In this document: piece after piece, positions 56,901 through 59,596 of the stretch | Layout of the letters: every line of letters begins with the position of its first letter | Numbering within the stretch: position 1 is the first letter of the stretch | Assembly (NCBI GenBank): GCA_035048485.1 | Contig: CM068585.1 | Coordinates: 17,403,501-17,467,500, forward strand | From: Pteria penguin | Lineage: Eukaryota; Mollusca; Bivalvia; Pterioida; Pteriidae | Direction of reading: 5' to 3' | DNA length: 64,000 bases | The notes under the pieces: model-generated | Told to the model about the DNA's origin: nothing | Seen by the model: only the letters and a program-made list of their open reading frames with translations | The model's database searches: none | Translations under genes and position numbers: made by a program

Positions 56901-59596
56901 AATGGTATAACATGATCATGATGTTACTTGTATCATGATATCTATTTTTATTGAATGAACTGCACTGATCATTCCTATATTATTTTGGACCTTGATTCTT
57001 TTATGTTGAAATTAAGAAAGTTTGTCCATGCATCTTAAGGTATTCCATGTATAGAAAAGGGATTATTTGCTATTTTCAGTTCATCTTTATGTAAGTTGAT
57101 ACATGTACTTGTAAAACAAGGTATAGAGAAAATAAAAACAAACAACAAGGTGTAAACAAAATATATGAATGTAAATGTTTCATTACAATTTGAGGTAATT
57201 ATAAGAGTAGCCCCCCTGTTTAAATTCAGAAAAAGAAAATTCTTGAAAATTAAATAGCCCAAGTTGTAAAAAAATATTTTATGGATCTGTAAACCAAGAG
57301 TGTTTTTCAGACTTAATTCTTTATTTATCAGTGAAAAATATATTTTGCCCATAGGTTTCATTGTTGATTTAATAAGGTCATATTTATTTATTTTGGGATA
57401 ATTTTTTGTAAAAATCTCTTTGATAACTTTCATAATGAACTATATTCTATTGAGAACAACCAGATTTTCCTCAGTTTGAGTTTTTGTTAAGAAATATTTT
57501 TTGGCTACTTATACATGGGATACTTTAATAATGTTTTAAACGTAACATGTTAAAGAACTATTTTGAATGGTTAAAAGCAATATTCATGAAGTTTAGATAT
57601 AGTATATTTACTATGTTTGCTTTTCTGTAAAGTTCGAAAAATAAATTTTGCTTTTTCTGATGATAAACTTCAAATGCTGGGTTAGAAACTTGAAGAATTT
57701 ATGTAAATCAGTCAACCCTTTTGTTAAGGAAGGTAATTAACTGTATAATTATCCCATAATTTATAATAATAATGTGGAAATGAAACGCATACAATTACTG
57801 TATTATGACGACTTTCCGTCGCAGGCAGTCCTATGTTGAGGAGAGGTGAGATCCATCACTAGCTTGGCTCTATTTGCCTCTCGTACCCTCGTATAGTTGC
57901 TATAGTTAGCTTATAGTACCTATTTATTCCATACTATACATGACATATTCAGAGAGACATTTTAGAAATTCATACTTAGATTATGATTCATCCACTGGAA
58001 AGGACAGAAGCTGTAGTCCTGCTTAGGACATTTTAGGAACTAATAATCTAGGCAATTACTCTGAAAAGCATTTATGATCATAAAAAGTTGTAATCATCAA
58101 TGGAAAATTTTGATGTAGTTTAACCAGATCTTTTTTATCGCAGCTAGTCGCAAGAAAAAAGGAAGAGGTAGTTAAAATGCATGCAGAAATTTCTTTTCAT
58201 ATTCTAGTTACTCGCAATTCTGCATCAGTTTTTCTTTGCTTTTTCTTATAAGAAAACACTTGATTATTTCTGCATTTGTACTGTGTAATCTTTTGGATCT
58301 ATTTGCATGACGTTATTATATACAGATTGATTATAATTATATTGACTCTTGATGCCGTTGCAGACTCCTATATTCTAATAGCTAGACACGTAAATGTTTT
58401 ATGTTGCTATTATAAATGTCATACTTTTGTGTTGGGTTTCCTGTTTTATTGATTGACTATATTTGACCTATTTTTTGTGAAGTATGCAGGTAGTTACTAT
58501 TTCTGTCTTTCTTTGATATATACATATATGCATGTTTGGGCATAGTGAAGACCTCTGGGGAATTTCTTTGCCTTCTGATATTTATGTATACATGGTAATG
58601 ATGCTTGATGAACAAAGAAGGAATTGATCATTTTTATGGAAGTCTTAACTCTAGTATTACTATGCATGATTAAGATAGTACTTCTATTTCTTAATACTTT
58701 TCAGATATATCATTTTTGTTAAATCACTGCCATAATAGTTATTTCTCACATGGGTTAAAGAGCACAAATGCAATGCACCTGTTTACACAAAAGAAAATAA
58801 TAAATAACAAACAGTCATGACAATGAATTTGTTTTATGATTGTTTTGCAGATTATCATTGGGATGCATCTGATTGGGCGCCTAGACCCAGCCTTCCCAAC
58901 ATCAGTGAACTTCCGATGCGTGAGATCCCAGACTCACCAAGTTCTAGTCCACACAGCAATGAATCCAACACACATATAGACTTTGACAATGGAATGTATA
59001 CTGATCCTGAAATGCTGGAATCAGAATATGTGGGTGATTCAGAGTTTGCCGATAATGAATGTGATAATGACGATCAGTGTTATATGTCACCTCCTAACTA
59101 CCACCAAATCCTTGGTCTTCCTCAGACGCCAGAGGAGGAAGAGGAGGAGGATAGTGGTAGTTATCGTCTACCTCAAGACAGTCTTCACATGCATCCAAAT
59201 CAGTATCTGCCAAACCACTCATACGCCCCATCACATGGAGATAGAGACTCACAAAGTGACTGGCCAGAACCACCTCCCTCATGTGATGAAAATGATTTCT
59301 ACACCAGTGACAATGATGAGAACGAAGTTGTAACATATGGCTTTCCTACAAATGCTAAAGTGGGCAAAGGGTTCTTGTCTGATGGTGGTATTACAGATAG
59401 TGAATATAATGTAAGGAATTCCATTATAGACCGAATGTCCATGTCGATGGGTGGTAATGCCTCAACAAATGCCTCCATATCTGATATCTCCAATCTTTGT
59501 GATATAGAGGACAGTGAGGTGAACTTCTCTGATGGAGACAGTGACAACGATGAATTGACTCCTCTTAACAATAGCCATTTACATACACAGGTGTAG
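2894..59596 (+). CDS. FAT1: FAT1/2/3-type giant protocadherin (Fat-like), 3' 34 exons; 5' end outside window
   Basis: Gene-level entry; the exons follow separately. FAT cadherins are giant single-pass adhesion receptors at cell contacts. Those of the FAT1/2/3 group act in planar polarity, actin organisation and migration. Joining 34 GT-AG exons gives 3,490 codons plus a stop with every phase consistent. Residue 1 here is the first whole codon, at 2896. Order: cadherin repeats to about residue 2440 with many DxNDNxPxF linkers, RSKR at 2490-2493, EGF about 2596-2640, laminin G 2657-2846, four EGFs 2848-2990, membrane span about 3016-3040, tail to 3490 ending HTQV. One LamG with one EGF before and four after, plus DYHWDASDW, points to FAT1/2/3 rather than FAT4 or Dachsous. 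The symbol is a family-level call, because invertebrates usually have one gene for this group. About ten cadherin repeats and the signal peptide must lie upstream. Confidence 0.93.
3115..3415. repeat. Dispersed repeat with TCTGTCCGTCC-type start
   Basis: A tract of gtctgtttgtctgtccgtcc is followed by 'accaagctgaaacttggta' and 'cttccccataaggagttacag'. That second motif then recurs about 140 bp later as 'ctgaaacaaggtagtaaacttccccataaggagttacag'. This layout matches a non-coding repeat I associate with bivalve genomes. The family assignment is from memory. Confidence 0.5.
3416..3545. repeat. A-rich CAAA-type low-complexity tract
   Basis: A long purine tract of aaacaaaacaaa-type repeats directly after the dispersed repeat. 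It may be that element's tail. Confidence 0.8.
5512..5700. repeat. Dispersed repeat starting with an atgcccccg hairpin
   Basis: It starts with an inverted repeat, atgcccccgga paired with ttcgggggcat (5512-5540). This is followed by a tgtctgtttgtctg tract and the 'ttgaccttggccataacg' and 'caaggtcgatgacc' segments. This type of repeat is common in mollusc genomes as I remember them. It has no coding capacity. Confidence 0.5.
7174..7370. repeat. Three 66-bp tandem copies
   Basis: The unit starts acaatatacaagactggaaa and recurs at 7174, 7240 and 7306 with almost no differences. Because 66 is a multiple of three, a minus-strand frame stays open as three repeats of 22 residues. I regard that as chance. 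Confidence 0.95.
8555..8612 (-). repeat. tRNA-like SINE fragment
   Basis: Read on the minus strand, this gives ggttaagcgcttggc followed by ctgtgctcgaatctgc. That resembles a tRNA anticodon arm and a degenerate B box (GGTTCGAATCC). It is too diverged for a functional tRNA gene, so a tRNA-derived SINE fragment is likely. Confidence 0.35.
9545..9620. repeat. Dispersed repeat with a gctcact...aagtgagc hairpin
   Basis: The arms gctcactt and aagtgagc surround a short loop. They are followed by a ctgtctgttcgtccg tract. The layout resembles non-coding repeats found widely in bivalve genomes. The family call is from memory. Confidence 0.45.
9900..9991. mobile_element. 92-bp fold-back MITE, hAT-like ends
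   Basis: The left end acagggctttcggctc pairs perfectly with the right end gagccgaaagccctgt. The inner arms (ccctcaattataccaatat and its complement) also pair, so almost the whole element folds into one hairpin. The left arm has about four extra bases. The sequence tttagatca lies on both sides (9892-9900 and 9993-10001), offset by two bases, and is a candidate target-site duplication. CAGGG...CCCTG ends recall hAT elements. No transposase is present. Confidence 0.75.
10115..10375. repeat. About 3.3 tandem copies of a ~78-bp unit
   Basis: The segment agaatttgtatgacct recurs at about 10152, 10231 and 10309, and 'ctttactggcacatgga' type segments alternate with it. Spacing is 78-79 bp and copies differ by roughly a fifth, so the array is fairly old. 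Confidence 0.85.
11210..11275 (-). repeat. tRNA-like SINE fragment
   Basis: On the minus strand it reads gtccagggttcgaaatcatc, a good B-box match. About 35 bp upstream is a degenerate A-box-like segment. The cloverleaf cannot be completed. Confidence 0.35.
11403..11470 (-). repeat. tRNA-like SINE fragment
   Basis: On the minus strand it reads tatgtagttcaatcattaac and then ggttttgggttcgagtccct. These resemble a tRNA D-arm/A box and B box at about natural spacing. The acceptor stem does not pair, so a tRNA-derived SINE head is more likely than a tRNA gene. Confidence 0.45.
12000..12023. repeat. (TA)n microsatellite
   Basis: A pure TA run of about twelve units. Confidence 0.9.
14031..14086 (-). 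repeat. tRNA-like SINE fragment
   Basis: On the minus strand it reads gttaaagcgcttggcttgtg followed by gatccgggttcgattaccg. This strongly resembles the D-arm-to-B-box half of a tRNA. It shares the aagcgcttggc core with the copy at 8555-8612, so both probably belong to one SINE family. Confidence 0.5.
14528..14593. repeat. (CAA)n and poly-A tract
   Basis: Several caa units lead into a pure A run of about 22 and then a mixed aaag tract. The lysine-rich frame across it is not a gene. Confidence 0.9.
16639..16947 (+). CDS. FAT1: FAT exon 2 (residues 22-124): cadherin linker and next repeat
   Basis: Phase 0 to phase 0. It opens with VTVSDNGYP, the last strand of a cadherin repeat, then the calcium linker LDINDNKPTF. 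A nearly full repeat follows, with AKDEDAG and FSIDSHTGMI. The acceptor is ttgcatag and the donor AAG|gtacag. The following 138-bp intron is very short. Confidence 0.93.
17086..17302 (+). CDS. FAT1: FAT exon 3 (residues 125-196): cadherin repeat with a degenerate linker
   Basis: It starts VRAYDNAKPRRKD (end of a repeat). The usual DxNDNxP linker is replaced by TALQSTSPSQIPRF, which lacks the calcium-binding acids. The next repeat follows with SLDVFENCDIG and ends YSIT plus the first base of a split codon. Donor ACAG|gttagg. The following 395-bp intron holds nothing recognisable. Confidence 0.92.
17698..17837 (+). CDS. FAT1: FAT exon 4 (residues 197-243): cadherin repeat core
   Basis: It completes the split codon (A) and reads GDDLDQFTIHPNYG, then KPLDHEVHSHYNLTVSATNG, the LDxE and final strands of a repeat. 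Ends ATG|gtgagt in phase 0. Confidence 0.92.
18008..18160. repeat. 26-bp tandem array, about 6 copies
   Basis: Units contain tctaacttccatattgatgg with small changes (ttcc/tttc, cttgct/ctttct). The array starts about 170 bp after the end of exon 4. Confidence 0.85.
18779..18886. repeat. Pyrimidine-rich low-complexity tract with a G run
   Basis: Mixed T and CTTT runs are followed by about nine consecutive G. The Phe- and Lys-rich frames on both strands are artefacts. Confidence 0.9.
22376..22625 (-). repeat. SINE-like dispersed repeat
   Basis: On the minus strand this shows, in order, gatgtcctgtctttcagatg, agac followed by aaggtcccgtgt, ccctcactgctcc, and gcatcaggcagatgccgtca. The last block recurs near 36925 and 45055, and the 'tctt-t-ggatgagac' block near 36808. 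I take these as copies of one SINE family. The layout fits mollusc SINEs as I remember them. Confidence 0.5.
24616..24826 (+). CDS. FAT1: FAT exon 5 (residues 244-313): canonical linker and cadherin repeat
   Basis: It starts VNITVFDVNDNTPAF (canonical calcium linker), then YEVTIPESAAIG and VSATDRDNQG. It ends FEMDSES plus one base. Donor TCAG|gtaaag. Its codons end in C or G and contain CpG more often than in exons after 30 kb. The following 197-bp intron is short. Confidence 0.93.
25024..25299 (+). CDS. FAT1: FAT exon 6 (residues 314-405): cadherin repeat, last CpG-rich exon
   Basis: It reads MVRVKGNLDREV, then the linker QDTNDHAPYF (His in place of the second Asn), the next repeat with VRIFETSAVGS and ALDQDKGENAEVTYAIVS, and ends in phase 1. 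I count about 14 CpG in 276 bp. The next exon has about 21 in 1,490 bp. Confidence 0.93.
25915..26110. repeat. Dispersed repeat (ggggg...attctgtctgtccgtg type)
   Basis: A G-rich start is followed by tcattctgtctgtccgtg, 'gtttccagaccataactgaa', 'acatatggttttgg' and 'ttggaggtcaaagg'. This order matches a mollusc-type repeat remembered from other bivalve sequence. It lies across the CpG boundary. Confidence 0.45.
28022..29985. repeat. 48-bp minisatellite, about 41 copies
   Basis: The unit includes ctgactggtacaataaggat and cctcctcattatcttaatac. Variants (gtactataagg, ctatgccttcccg, acaaactgacttg) recur in the same order in separate blocks, so groups of units were duplicated together. One unit has lost three bases and one has lost one. 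Because 48 is 16 codons and one frame lacks stops, long open frames appear, but they are only repeats of one 16-residue string. Each unit also ends in a pyrimidine tract plus 'tacag' that resembles a 3' splice site. Confidence 0.97.
30595..32084 (+). CDS. FAT1: FAT exon 7 (residues 406-902): five cadherin linkers in one large exon
   Basis: At 1,490 bp this is the longest exon in the window. It starts by completing a Gly codon and runs through about four and a half cadherin repeats. Three linkers are canonical (ITDLNDNEPVF, IDDFNDNPPVF, VQDENDNAPLF). Two are degenerate (TMASNAPPKF, AVIHSNTERLTF). LDxE-type motifs such as AKELDKT, TPLDHELFG and KEFDREVQEH occur at regular spacing. It ends TTLIQ|gtatgt in phase 0. 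Confidence 0.97.
32085..33350 (+). other. 1.27-kb intron 7
   Basis: It holds a short tandem tract of about 46-bp units built on 'tttggttcatttcagttttt' (about 32130-32270), an ATAG microsatellite-like tract near 32350, and a 343-bp inverted-repeat element (32847-33189). Confidence 0.75.
32847..33189. mobile_element. 343-bp element with 24-bp perfect terminal inverted repeats
   Basis: The left end begins ccaatctgattaaaaccata and the last 24 bases (33166-33189) are its exact reverse complement. A second inverted pair lies inside: ggtcatgttctggtgaa near 32913 and ttcatcagaacatgacc near 33121. The sequence tttctt lies immediately outside both ends and may be a target duplication. There is no coding capacity, so this is a non-autonomous DNA transposon (MITE). 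The superfamily is unknown. Confidence 0.8.
33351..33528 (+). CDS. FAT1: FAT exon 8 (residues 903-961): cadherin repeat core
   Basis: It reads VTAIDLDLGLNGDLVYEM, then FFTVEEVTGQVKV and KKLDPKDID, the middle and late strands of one repeat. Phase 0 to phase 1, donor AAAG|gtaagt. The following 466-bp intron holds nothing recognisable. Confidence 0.93.
33995..34216 (+). CDS. FAT1: FAT exon 9 (residues 962-1035): degenerate linker and repeat
   Basis: It starts GTPSLTTMISVKL. In place of a calcium linker it reads RIISSSHPVFATQF with no DxNDN. Then come YTANIREDIAPNSPI and FDVDFNL. Phase 1 to phase 1. Donor TTGG|gtaaat. The reading frame stays open for 116 bp past the donor before a stop. Confidence 0.93.
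36059..36186. mobile_element. 128-bp hairpin MITE
   Basis: The first 22 bases begin gcaggcattttcacaaagaa and are the exact reverse complement of the last 22, which end gaaaatgcctgc. The centre contains further paired tacgta/tttacgtac segments. It is one of the few CpG-containing spots in an otherwise CpG-poor intron, which may mark a young insertion. No transposase. Confidence 0.75.
36700..36960 (+). repeat. SINE-like dispersed repeat
   Basis: The tRNA-like start 'ggcttgaggccagaggtcct' with gggttt is followed by 'attggtgtc...cttttggatgagac', and near the end by 'gaatcaggcagatgccattg'. The same blocks, in opposite orientation, make up 22376-22625. Partial copies lie at 45030-45105 and 46050-46150. 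Confidence 0.5.
36960..37560. repeat. 50-bp minisatellite, about 12 copies
   Basis: Units alternate 'ctgtactgccatcatactgc' with 'taaaagcttgctaagcag' and 'gagcatcaag'. The last four copies are nearly identical and the early ones more diverged. It follows directly on the SINE-like copy. Confidence 0.93.
38373..38494 (+). CDS. FAT1: FAT exon 10 (residues 1036-1076): late strands of a repeat
   Basis: It reads VVQVTSSLDFEATQEYNLT, then VRASDIKTGSYADARLHI. Phase 1 to phase 0, donor ATG|gtatgt. Joins directly to the DVNDKKPSF linker of exon 11. The following 411-bp intron is A-rich with nothing recognisable. Confidence 0.92.
38906..39722 (+). CDS. FAT1: FAT exon 11 (residues 1077-1348): three cadherin linkers
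   Basis: It starts with the linker DVNDKKPSF. The exon then has VTDLNDNPPYF (canonical) and SVRNSNKRSPVF (degenerate, no acids). Repeats carry ASDADTGMNAMV, FEIDSKSGLV and AEDEDRGIYG. Phase 0 to phase 1, donor ACAG|gtgaga. The following 406-bp intron holds nothing recognisable. Confidence 0.96.
40129..40337 (+). CDS. FAT1: FAT exon 12 (residues 1349-1418): canonical linker
   Basis: It completes Gly and reads EIYAARSFDREEQ, VTVAATDNGG, then the linker IADINDNIPQF and the start of the next repeat, YKAVVSANASIG. Phase 1 to phase 0. The following 249-bp intron is AT-rich. Confidence 0.95.
40587..40731 (+). CDS. FAT1: FAT exon 13 (residues 1419-1466): repeat core
   Basis: It reads IQATDADLGTSGQVTFEM, then FQLNDRTGFITVKQNLSAL. 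Phase 0 to phase 1. Supported by cadherin DxDxG and strand motifs and by exact joins on both sides. Confidence 0.93.
40732..41465 (+). other. 0.73-kb intron 13, possible tRNA-derived fragment
   Basis: Mostly AT-rich unique sequence. The segment ggtgtggctagccgagtagg (from about 40862) resembles a tRNA-Leu-type D arm (TGGCCGAGTGG) and may be a SINE head. After it, 'ggtccatgaggaccacatg' and 'ggtccacgagcgaccacatg' are two diverged copies of one segment. Confidence 0.4.
41466..42520 (+). CDS. FAT1: FAT exon 14 (residues 1467-1818): four linkers
   Basis: At 1,055 bp it spans about three repeats. Linker regions in order: IMPADQQPP (degenerate), VVDLDVSRPEF (partly degenerate), VTDHNDNPPVF and ILDANDNTPVC (canonical acids, with Cys in place of the final Phe). 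It also carries KSLDREVQERYELLVAASDGG. Phase 1 to phase 0, donor CAG|gtaaat. Confidence 0.96.
42630..42786 (+). CDS. FAT1: FAT exon 15 (residues 1819-1870): repeat core
   Basis: It reads PIHQLILSEDVNPNNI, then KASDADDRMTPNAIIQYSL and FQVNKEK. Phase 0 to phase 1 after a short 109-bp intron. The following 410-bp intron holds nothing recognisable. Confidence 0.93.
43197..43430 (+). CDS. FAT1: FAT exon 16 (residues 1871-1948): canonical linker
   Basis: It completes Gly, then VLINAISLDRELQSHHHL, AVDGGQ and the linker LSDVNDNPPSF, ending TTFDPDL plus one base. Phase 1 to phase 1. Confidence 0.95.
43630..43778 (+). CDS. FAT1: FAT exon 17 (residues 1949-1998): exon end copied in the downstream array
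   Basis: It reads INRQVRYRLKEDSHG, FSIDETSGILRLMKSVDRE, then KKPNHTLIIQAYDQ. It ends CAG|gtgagt in phase 0 and joins to GTPSLTSEAS in exon 18. The last 36 exon bases plus the first intron bases are the founding unit of the 42-bp array in the intron that follows. Using any later copy of the donor would run into an in-frame TAA at 43788. Confidence 0.94.
43779..44288. repeat. 42-bp minisatellite derived from the exon 17 end and its splice donor
   Basis: About twelve further copies of a unit whose original is exonic (43743-43778 plus gtgagt). Copies read gtgagtcctaatcatacact, then gatcatccagacctatgatc with ag. Unit length is 42 bp, but the first intronic copy has 43 because of an extra T. The intact GTGAGT donor recurs at 43822, 43906, 44074, 44200 and 44283. 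Other copies carry atgagt, gcgagt or acaagt at that place. Confidence 0.95.
44626..44863 (+). CDS. FAT1: FAT exon 18 (residues 1999-2077): canonical linker
   Basis: GTPSLTSEASMVIV, then the linker LLDENDNPPEF, YTMEIPEDATIGKRII and FVIDINT plus one base. Phase 0 to phase 1. The following 414-bp intron holds a partial SINE-like copy (45030-45105, with atcaggcagatgctgttact). Confidence 0.95.
45278..45492 (+). CDS. FAT1: FAT exon 19 (residues 2078-2149): canonical linker
   Basis: It completes Gly, then DIRLANHLDREV, VVAKDNGEPPLSSSAY, the linker VKDINDNAPMF and YRANILESEPRGTGV. Phase 1 to phase 0. The following 195-bp intron is short. Confidence 0.95.
45688..45825 (+). CDS. FAT1: FAT exon 20 (residues 2150-2195): repeat core
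   Basis: ILASDLDLGKNAVLTYSI, FAIDSKTGNITIK and QKLDREM, a textbook set of cadherin strands. Phase 0 to phase 0, so the exon could be skipped without a frameshift, though half a repeat would be lost. Confidence 0.95.
45826..46856 (+). other. 1.0-kb intron 20
   Basis: It holds a tRNA-related SINE-like head (46050-46150, with gaccaagagatcctgggttt) and the 35-bp tandem array at 46215-46545. The remainder is unique AT-rich sequence. Confidence 0.7.
46215..46545. repeat. 35-bp minisatellite, about 9 copies
   Basis: The unit contains ggtttgggtgggtccattgt and aaatgatacctcac. Copies differ mainly at two sites (accgg/actagt and gatacc/gctacc), so the array is young. Confidence 0.95.
46857..47000 (+). 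CDS. FAT1: FAT exon 21 (residues 2196-2243): linker with Cys
   Basis: VSSYSLVVHVADSGTPQLFS, then the linker VKDVNDCPPKF, with Cys in place of Asn, and YTAILQ. Phase 0 to phase 0. Confidence 0.95.
47001..49110 (+). other. 2.1-kb intron 21
   Basis: CpG-poor and AT-rich. Around 48130-48285 an imperfect array of about four 35-45-bp units built on 'tatattgac' is visible. The segment 'cctgtagtctcttaaccgta' with 'caggatttaaatcccaag' near 47835-47875 may be a decayed tRNA-like SINE. No coding frame recognised. Confidence 0.6.
49111..50161 (+). CDS. FAT1: FAT exon 22 (residues 2244-2593): last cadherin repeats and furin-type site
   Basis: Starts EDRKIGFPILNISATDDD. It covers the last two cadherin repeats (linker IVEEGLNPPV, degenerate; later NISVFDGHFLVYG) and then the non-cadherin region between cadherins and EGF, typical of FAT. 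RSKR (49849-49860, residues 2490-2493), followed by Glu, is a good furin consensus. FAT1 is known to be cut by furin into a heterodimer. A cysteine-containing segment (ICPQDSCNSGQC, then YRCICHNG) ends the exon. Phase 0 to phase 1, donor GAAG|gtatga. Confidence 0.96.
50439..50627 (+). CDS. FAT1: FAT exon 23 (residues 2594-2656): EGF-like module 1
   Basis: It completes Gly, then DSCPLEGADVTTC, MCPYNKVCQYNPYSGAQC and VCPEGKIGDFCE, an EGF-type cysteine pattern lying just before the laminin G domain as in FAT1. It ends SDYKCYK plus one base. Phase 1 to phase 1. Acceptor ccttcattag. Confidence 0.93.
50798..50961 (+). CDS. FAT1: FAT exon 24 (residues 2657-2711): laminin G, first part
   Basis: Reads EKPITFAGSSYAKW, then FTIERRLSLTLRIKTRRQRA and SLMYAKGQFDYSILE, the first beta strands of a laminin G domain. 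Donor GAG|gtaaat, phase 1 to phase 0. The acceptor is tttttcaag. Its last 71 bp and donor are duplicated exactly in the intron that follows. Confidence 0.94.
50891..51086. repeat. Exact 98-bp tandem duplication spanning the exon 24 end and its splice donor
   Basis: Copy 1 is 50891-50988 and copy 2 is 50989-51086, apparently identical. Each holds the last 71 bp of exon 24 (from gaatcaagactcgacgacag), the donor gtaaatatg and 27 intronic bases. Because 98 is not a multiple of three, reading through copy 1 into copy 2 shifts frame and meets TAA. The first donor must therefore be used for the normal protein. Confidence 0.95.
51190..51300. repeat. Short ~33-bp tandem repeat, about 3 copies
   Basis: The segment gacatctgtgatatgattta recurs with small changes in the intron between exons 24 and 25. 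Confidence 0.75.
51452..51655 (+). CDS. FAT1: FAT exon 25 (residues 2712-2779): laminin G, middle
   Basis: IVNGMVQYKFNCGKGEG, then PVDDGEWHTIHVERYGRQAE, the 'DGxWHxxxVxR' core of laminin G domains. Ends LNSK|gtaagc. Phase 0 to phase 0. The following 242-bp intron holds nothing recognised. Confidence 0.95.
51898..52099 (+). CDS. FAT1: FAT exon 26 (residues 2780-2846): laminin G, end
   Basis: DIYFGAEVNVDFSG, then RRGFDGCMEDIKLFNVRLPF, the 'GFxGCixdvxl' end motif of laminin G, with the partner Cys in EFHCKD. Ends ACGA|gtaagt in phase 1. Confidence 0.95.
52100..53235 (+). other. 1.1-kb intron 26
   Basis: AT-rich and CpG-poor. A decayed dispersed repeat with 'tgtttgtctgtctgtccatc' lies near 52910-53030. 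Nothing else recognised. Confidence 0.6.
53236..53385 (+). CDS. FAT1: FAT exon 27 (residues 2847-2896): EGF 2 and start of EGF 3
   Basis: NICSTLPCMNGGHCETDGK, then YNCICPERYQGNRCE, a complete EGF module, followed by the start of the next (DPCADSPCRND). Phase 1 to phase 1. The following 475-bp intron holds nothing recognised. Confidence 0.96.
53861..54037 (+). CDS. FAT1: FAT exon 28 (residues 2897-2955): EGF 3 end and EGF 4
   Basis: It completes Gly, then ICHVIPDSPNDFRCACKDN and GKFCE end EGF 3; RRCNSNPCYYGGTC and LCMCPYGFG belong to EGF 4. Donor GGAG|gtcagc is weaker than the others but restores the GTNCE of exon 29. Phase 1 to phase 1. Confidence 0.92.
54287..54484 (+). CDS. FAT1: FAT exon 29 (residues 2956-3021): EGF 5 and start of membrane span
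   Basis: TNCEFRNGCESNPCQNEGKC, then YVCNCTANYGGQHCE, complete EGF 5. After a short juxtamembrane stretch (QITSNKSGITQ) it ends ELYIII, the start of the membrane span. Phase 1 to phase 1, donor ATTG|gtaaga. Confidence 0.95.
54485..55304 (+). other. 0.8-kb intron 29 with in-frame alternative acceptor
   Basis: AT-rich unique sequence. The last 36 bp (55269-55304) follow a second acceptor-like ttttccag and stay open in the exon 30 frame. Confidence 0.6.
55305..55820 (+). CDS. FAT1: FAT exon 30 (residues 3022-3193): membrane span and proline-rich cytoplasmic region
   Basis: It completes Gly, then IASGLIFLAFLFVIIQCF closes a hydrophobic span followed by RRRKYRRR, a stop-transfer signal that places the C terminus in the cytosol. 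Further on are IPPPSPQPPPVPNRP and SLPPPPPSNPP; LPPPP fits the EVH1 (Ena/VASP) ligand rule (F/L/W/Y)PPPP, and FAT1 is known to bind Ena/VASP. LASFAP (55673-55690) fits the WIRS rule (hydrophobic-x-S/T-F-x-x) for WAVE-complex binding. Both functions are inferred from the motif. An acceptor at 55268 would add 12 residues inside the span. Phase 1 to phase 1. Confidence 0.95.
56213..56314 (+). CDS. FAT1: FAT exon 31 (residues 3194-3227): cytoplasmic
   Basis: EKKHPEKFPLRQVGQGLDTT, then SFSSLPQSESEDEP. Phase 1 at both ends (102 bp), so it can be included or skipped without a frameshift. Donor CCAG|gtttgt is weaker than most in this gene. Confidence 0.85.
56315..57824 (+). other. 1.5-kb intron 31
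   Basis: AT-rich and CpG-poor. No coding frame or repeat array recognised. Short runs such as catgatcatgatg occur around 56915. Confidence 0.6.
57825..57845 (+). CDS. FAT1: FAT microexon 32 (21 bp, residues 3228-3234)
   Basis: Preceded by gactttccgtcgcag and followed by gtgaga. It adds seven residues (GSPMLRR in the joined frame, counting the completed split codon). Phase 1 on both sides, so inclusion is optional. The acceptor contains one of the few CpG-bearing segments nearby. Support comes from good splice sites, phase symmetry and position; it has no family motif of its own. Confidence 0.65.
58144..58167 (+). CDS. FAT1: FAT microexon 33 (24 bp, residues 3235-3242)
   Basis: Preceded by ttttttatcgcag and followed by gtagtt. 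It adds eight residues (codons for ASRKKGR plus a split codon), a basic cluster directly before DYHWDASDW. Phase 1 on both sides. FAT1 is known to have short alternative inserts at this site; whether this one is used here is inferred. Confidence 0.65.
58168..58850 (+). other. 0.68-kb intron 33
   Basis: AT-rich unique sequence between microexon 33 and the last exon. Nothing recognised apart from a tttgcag acceptor. Confidence 0.6.
58851..59596 (+). CDS. FAT1: FAT last exon 34 (residues 3243-3490): HWDASDW motif and PDZ-ligand C terminus
   Basis: After the split codon it starts DYHWDASDWAPRPSLPN, the most conserved cytoplasmic motif of FAT1/2/3-type proteins. The tail is acidic and Ser-rich (a Glu run, EEEEEED, near 59130; DNDDQCYMSPP; SISDISNLCDIEDSE). 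It ends HTQV followed by TAG at 59594-59596. HTQV is a class I PDZ ligand (T-x-V); FAT1 ends similarly and binds PDZ proteins. Acceptor ttgttttgcag, phase 1. This is the clearest orthology evidence in the window. Confidence 0.97.
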
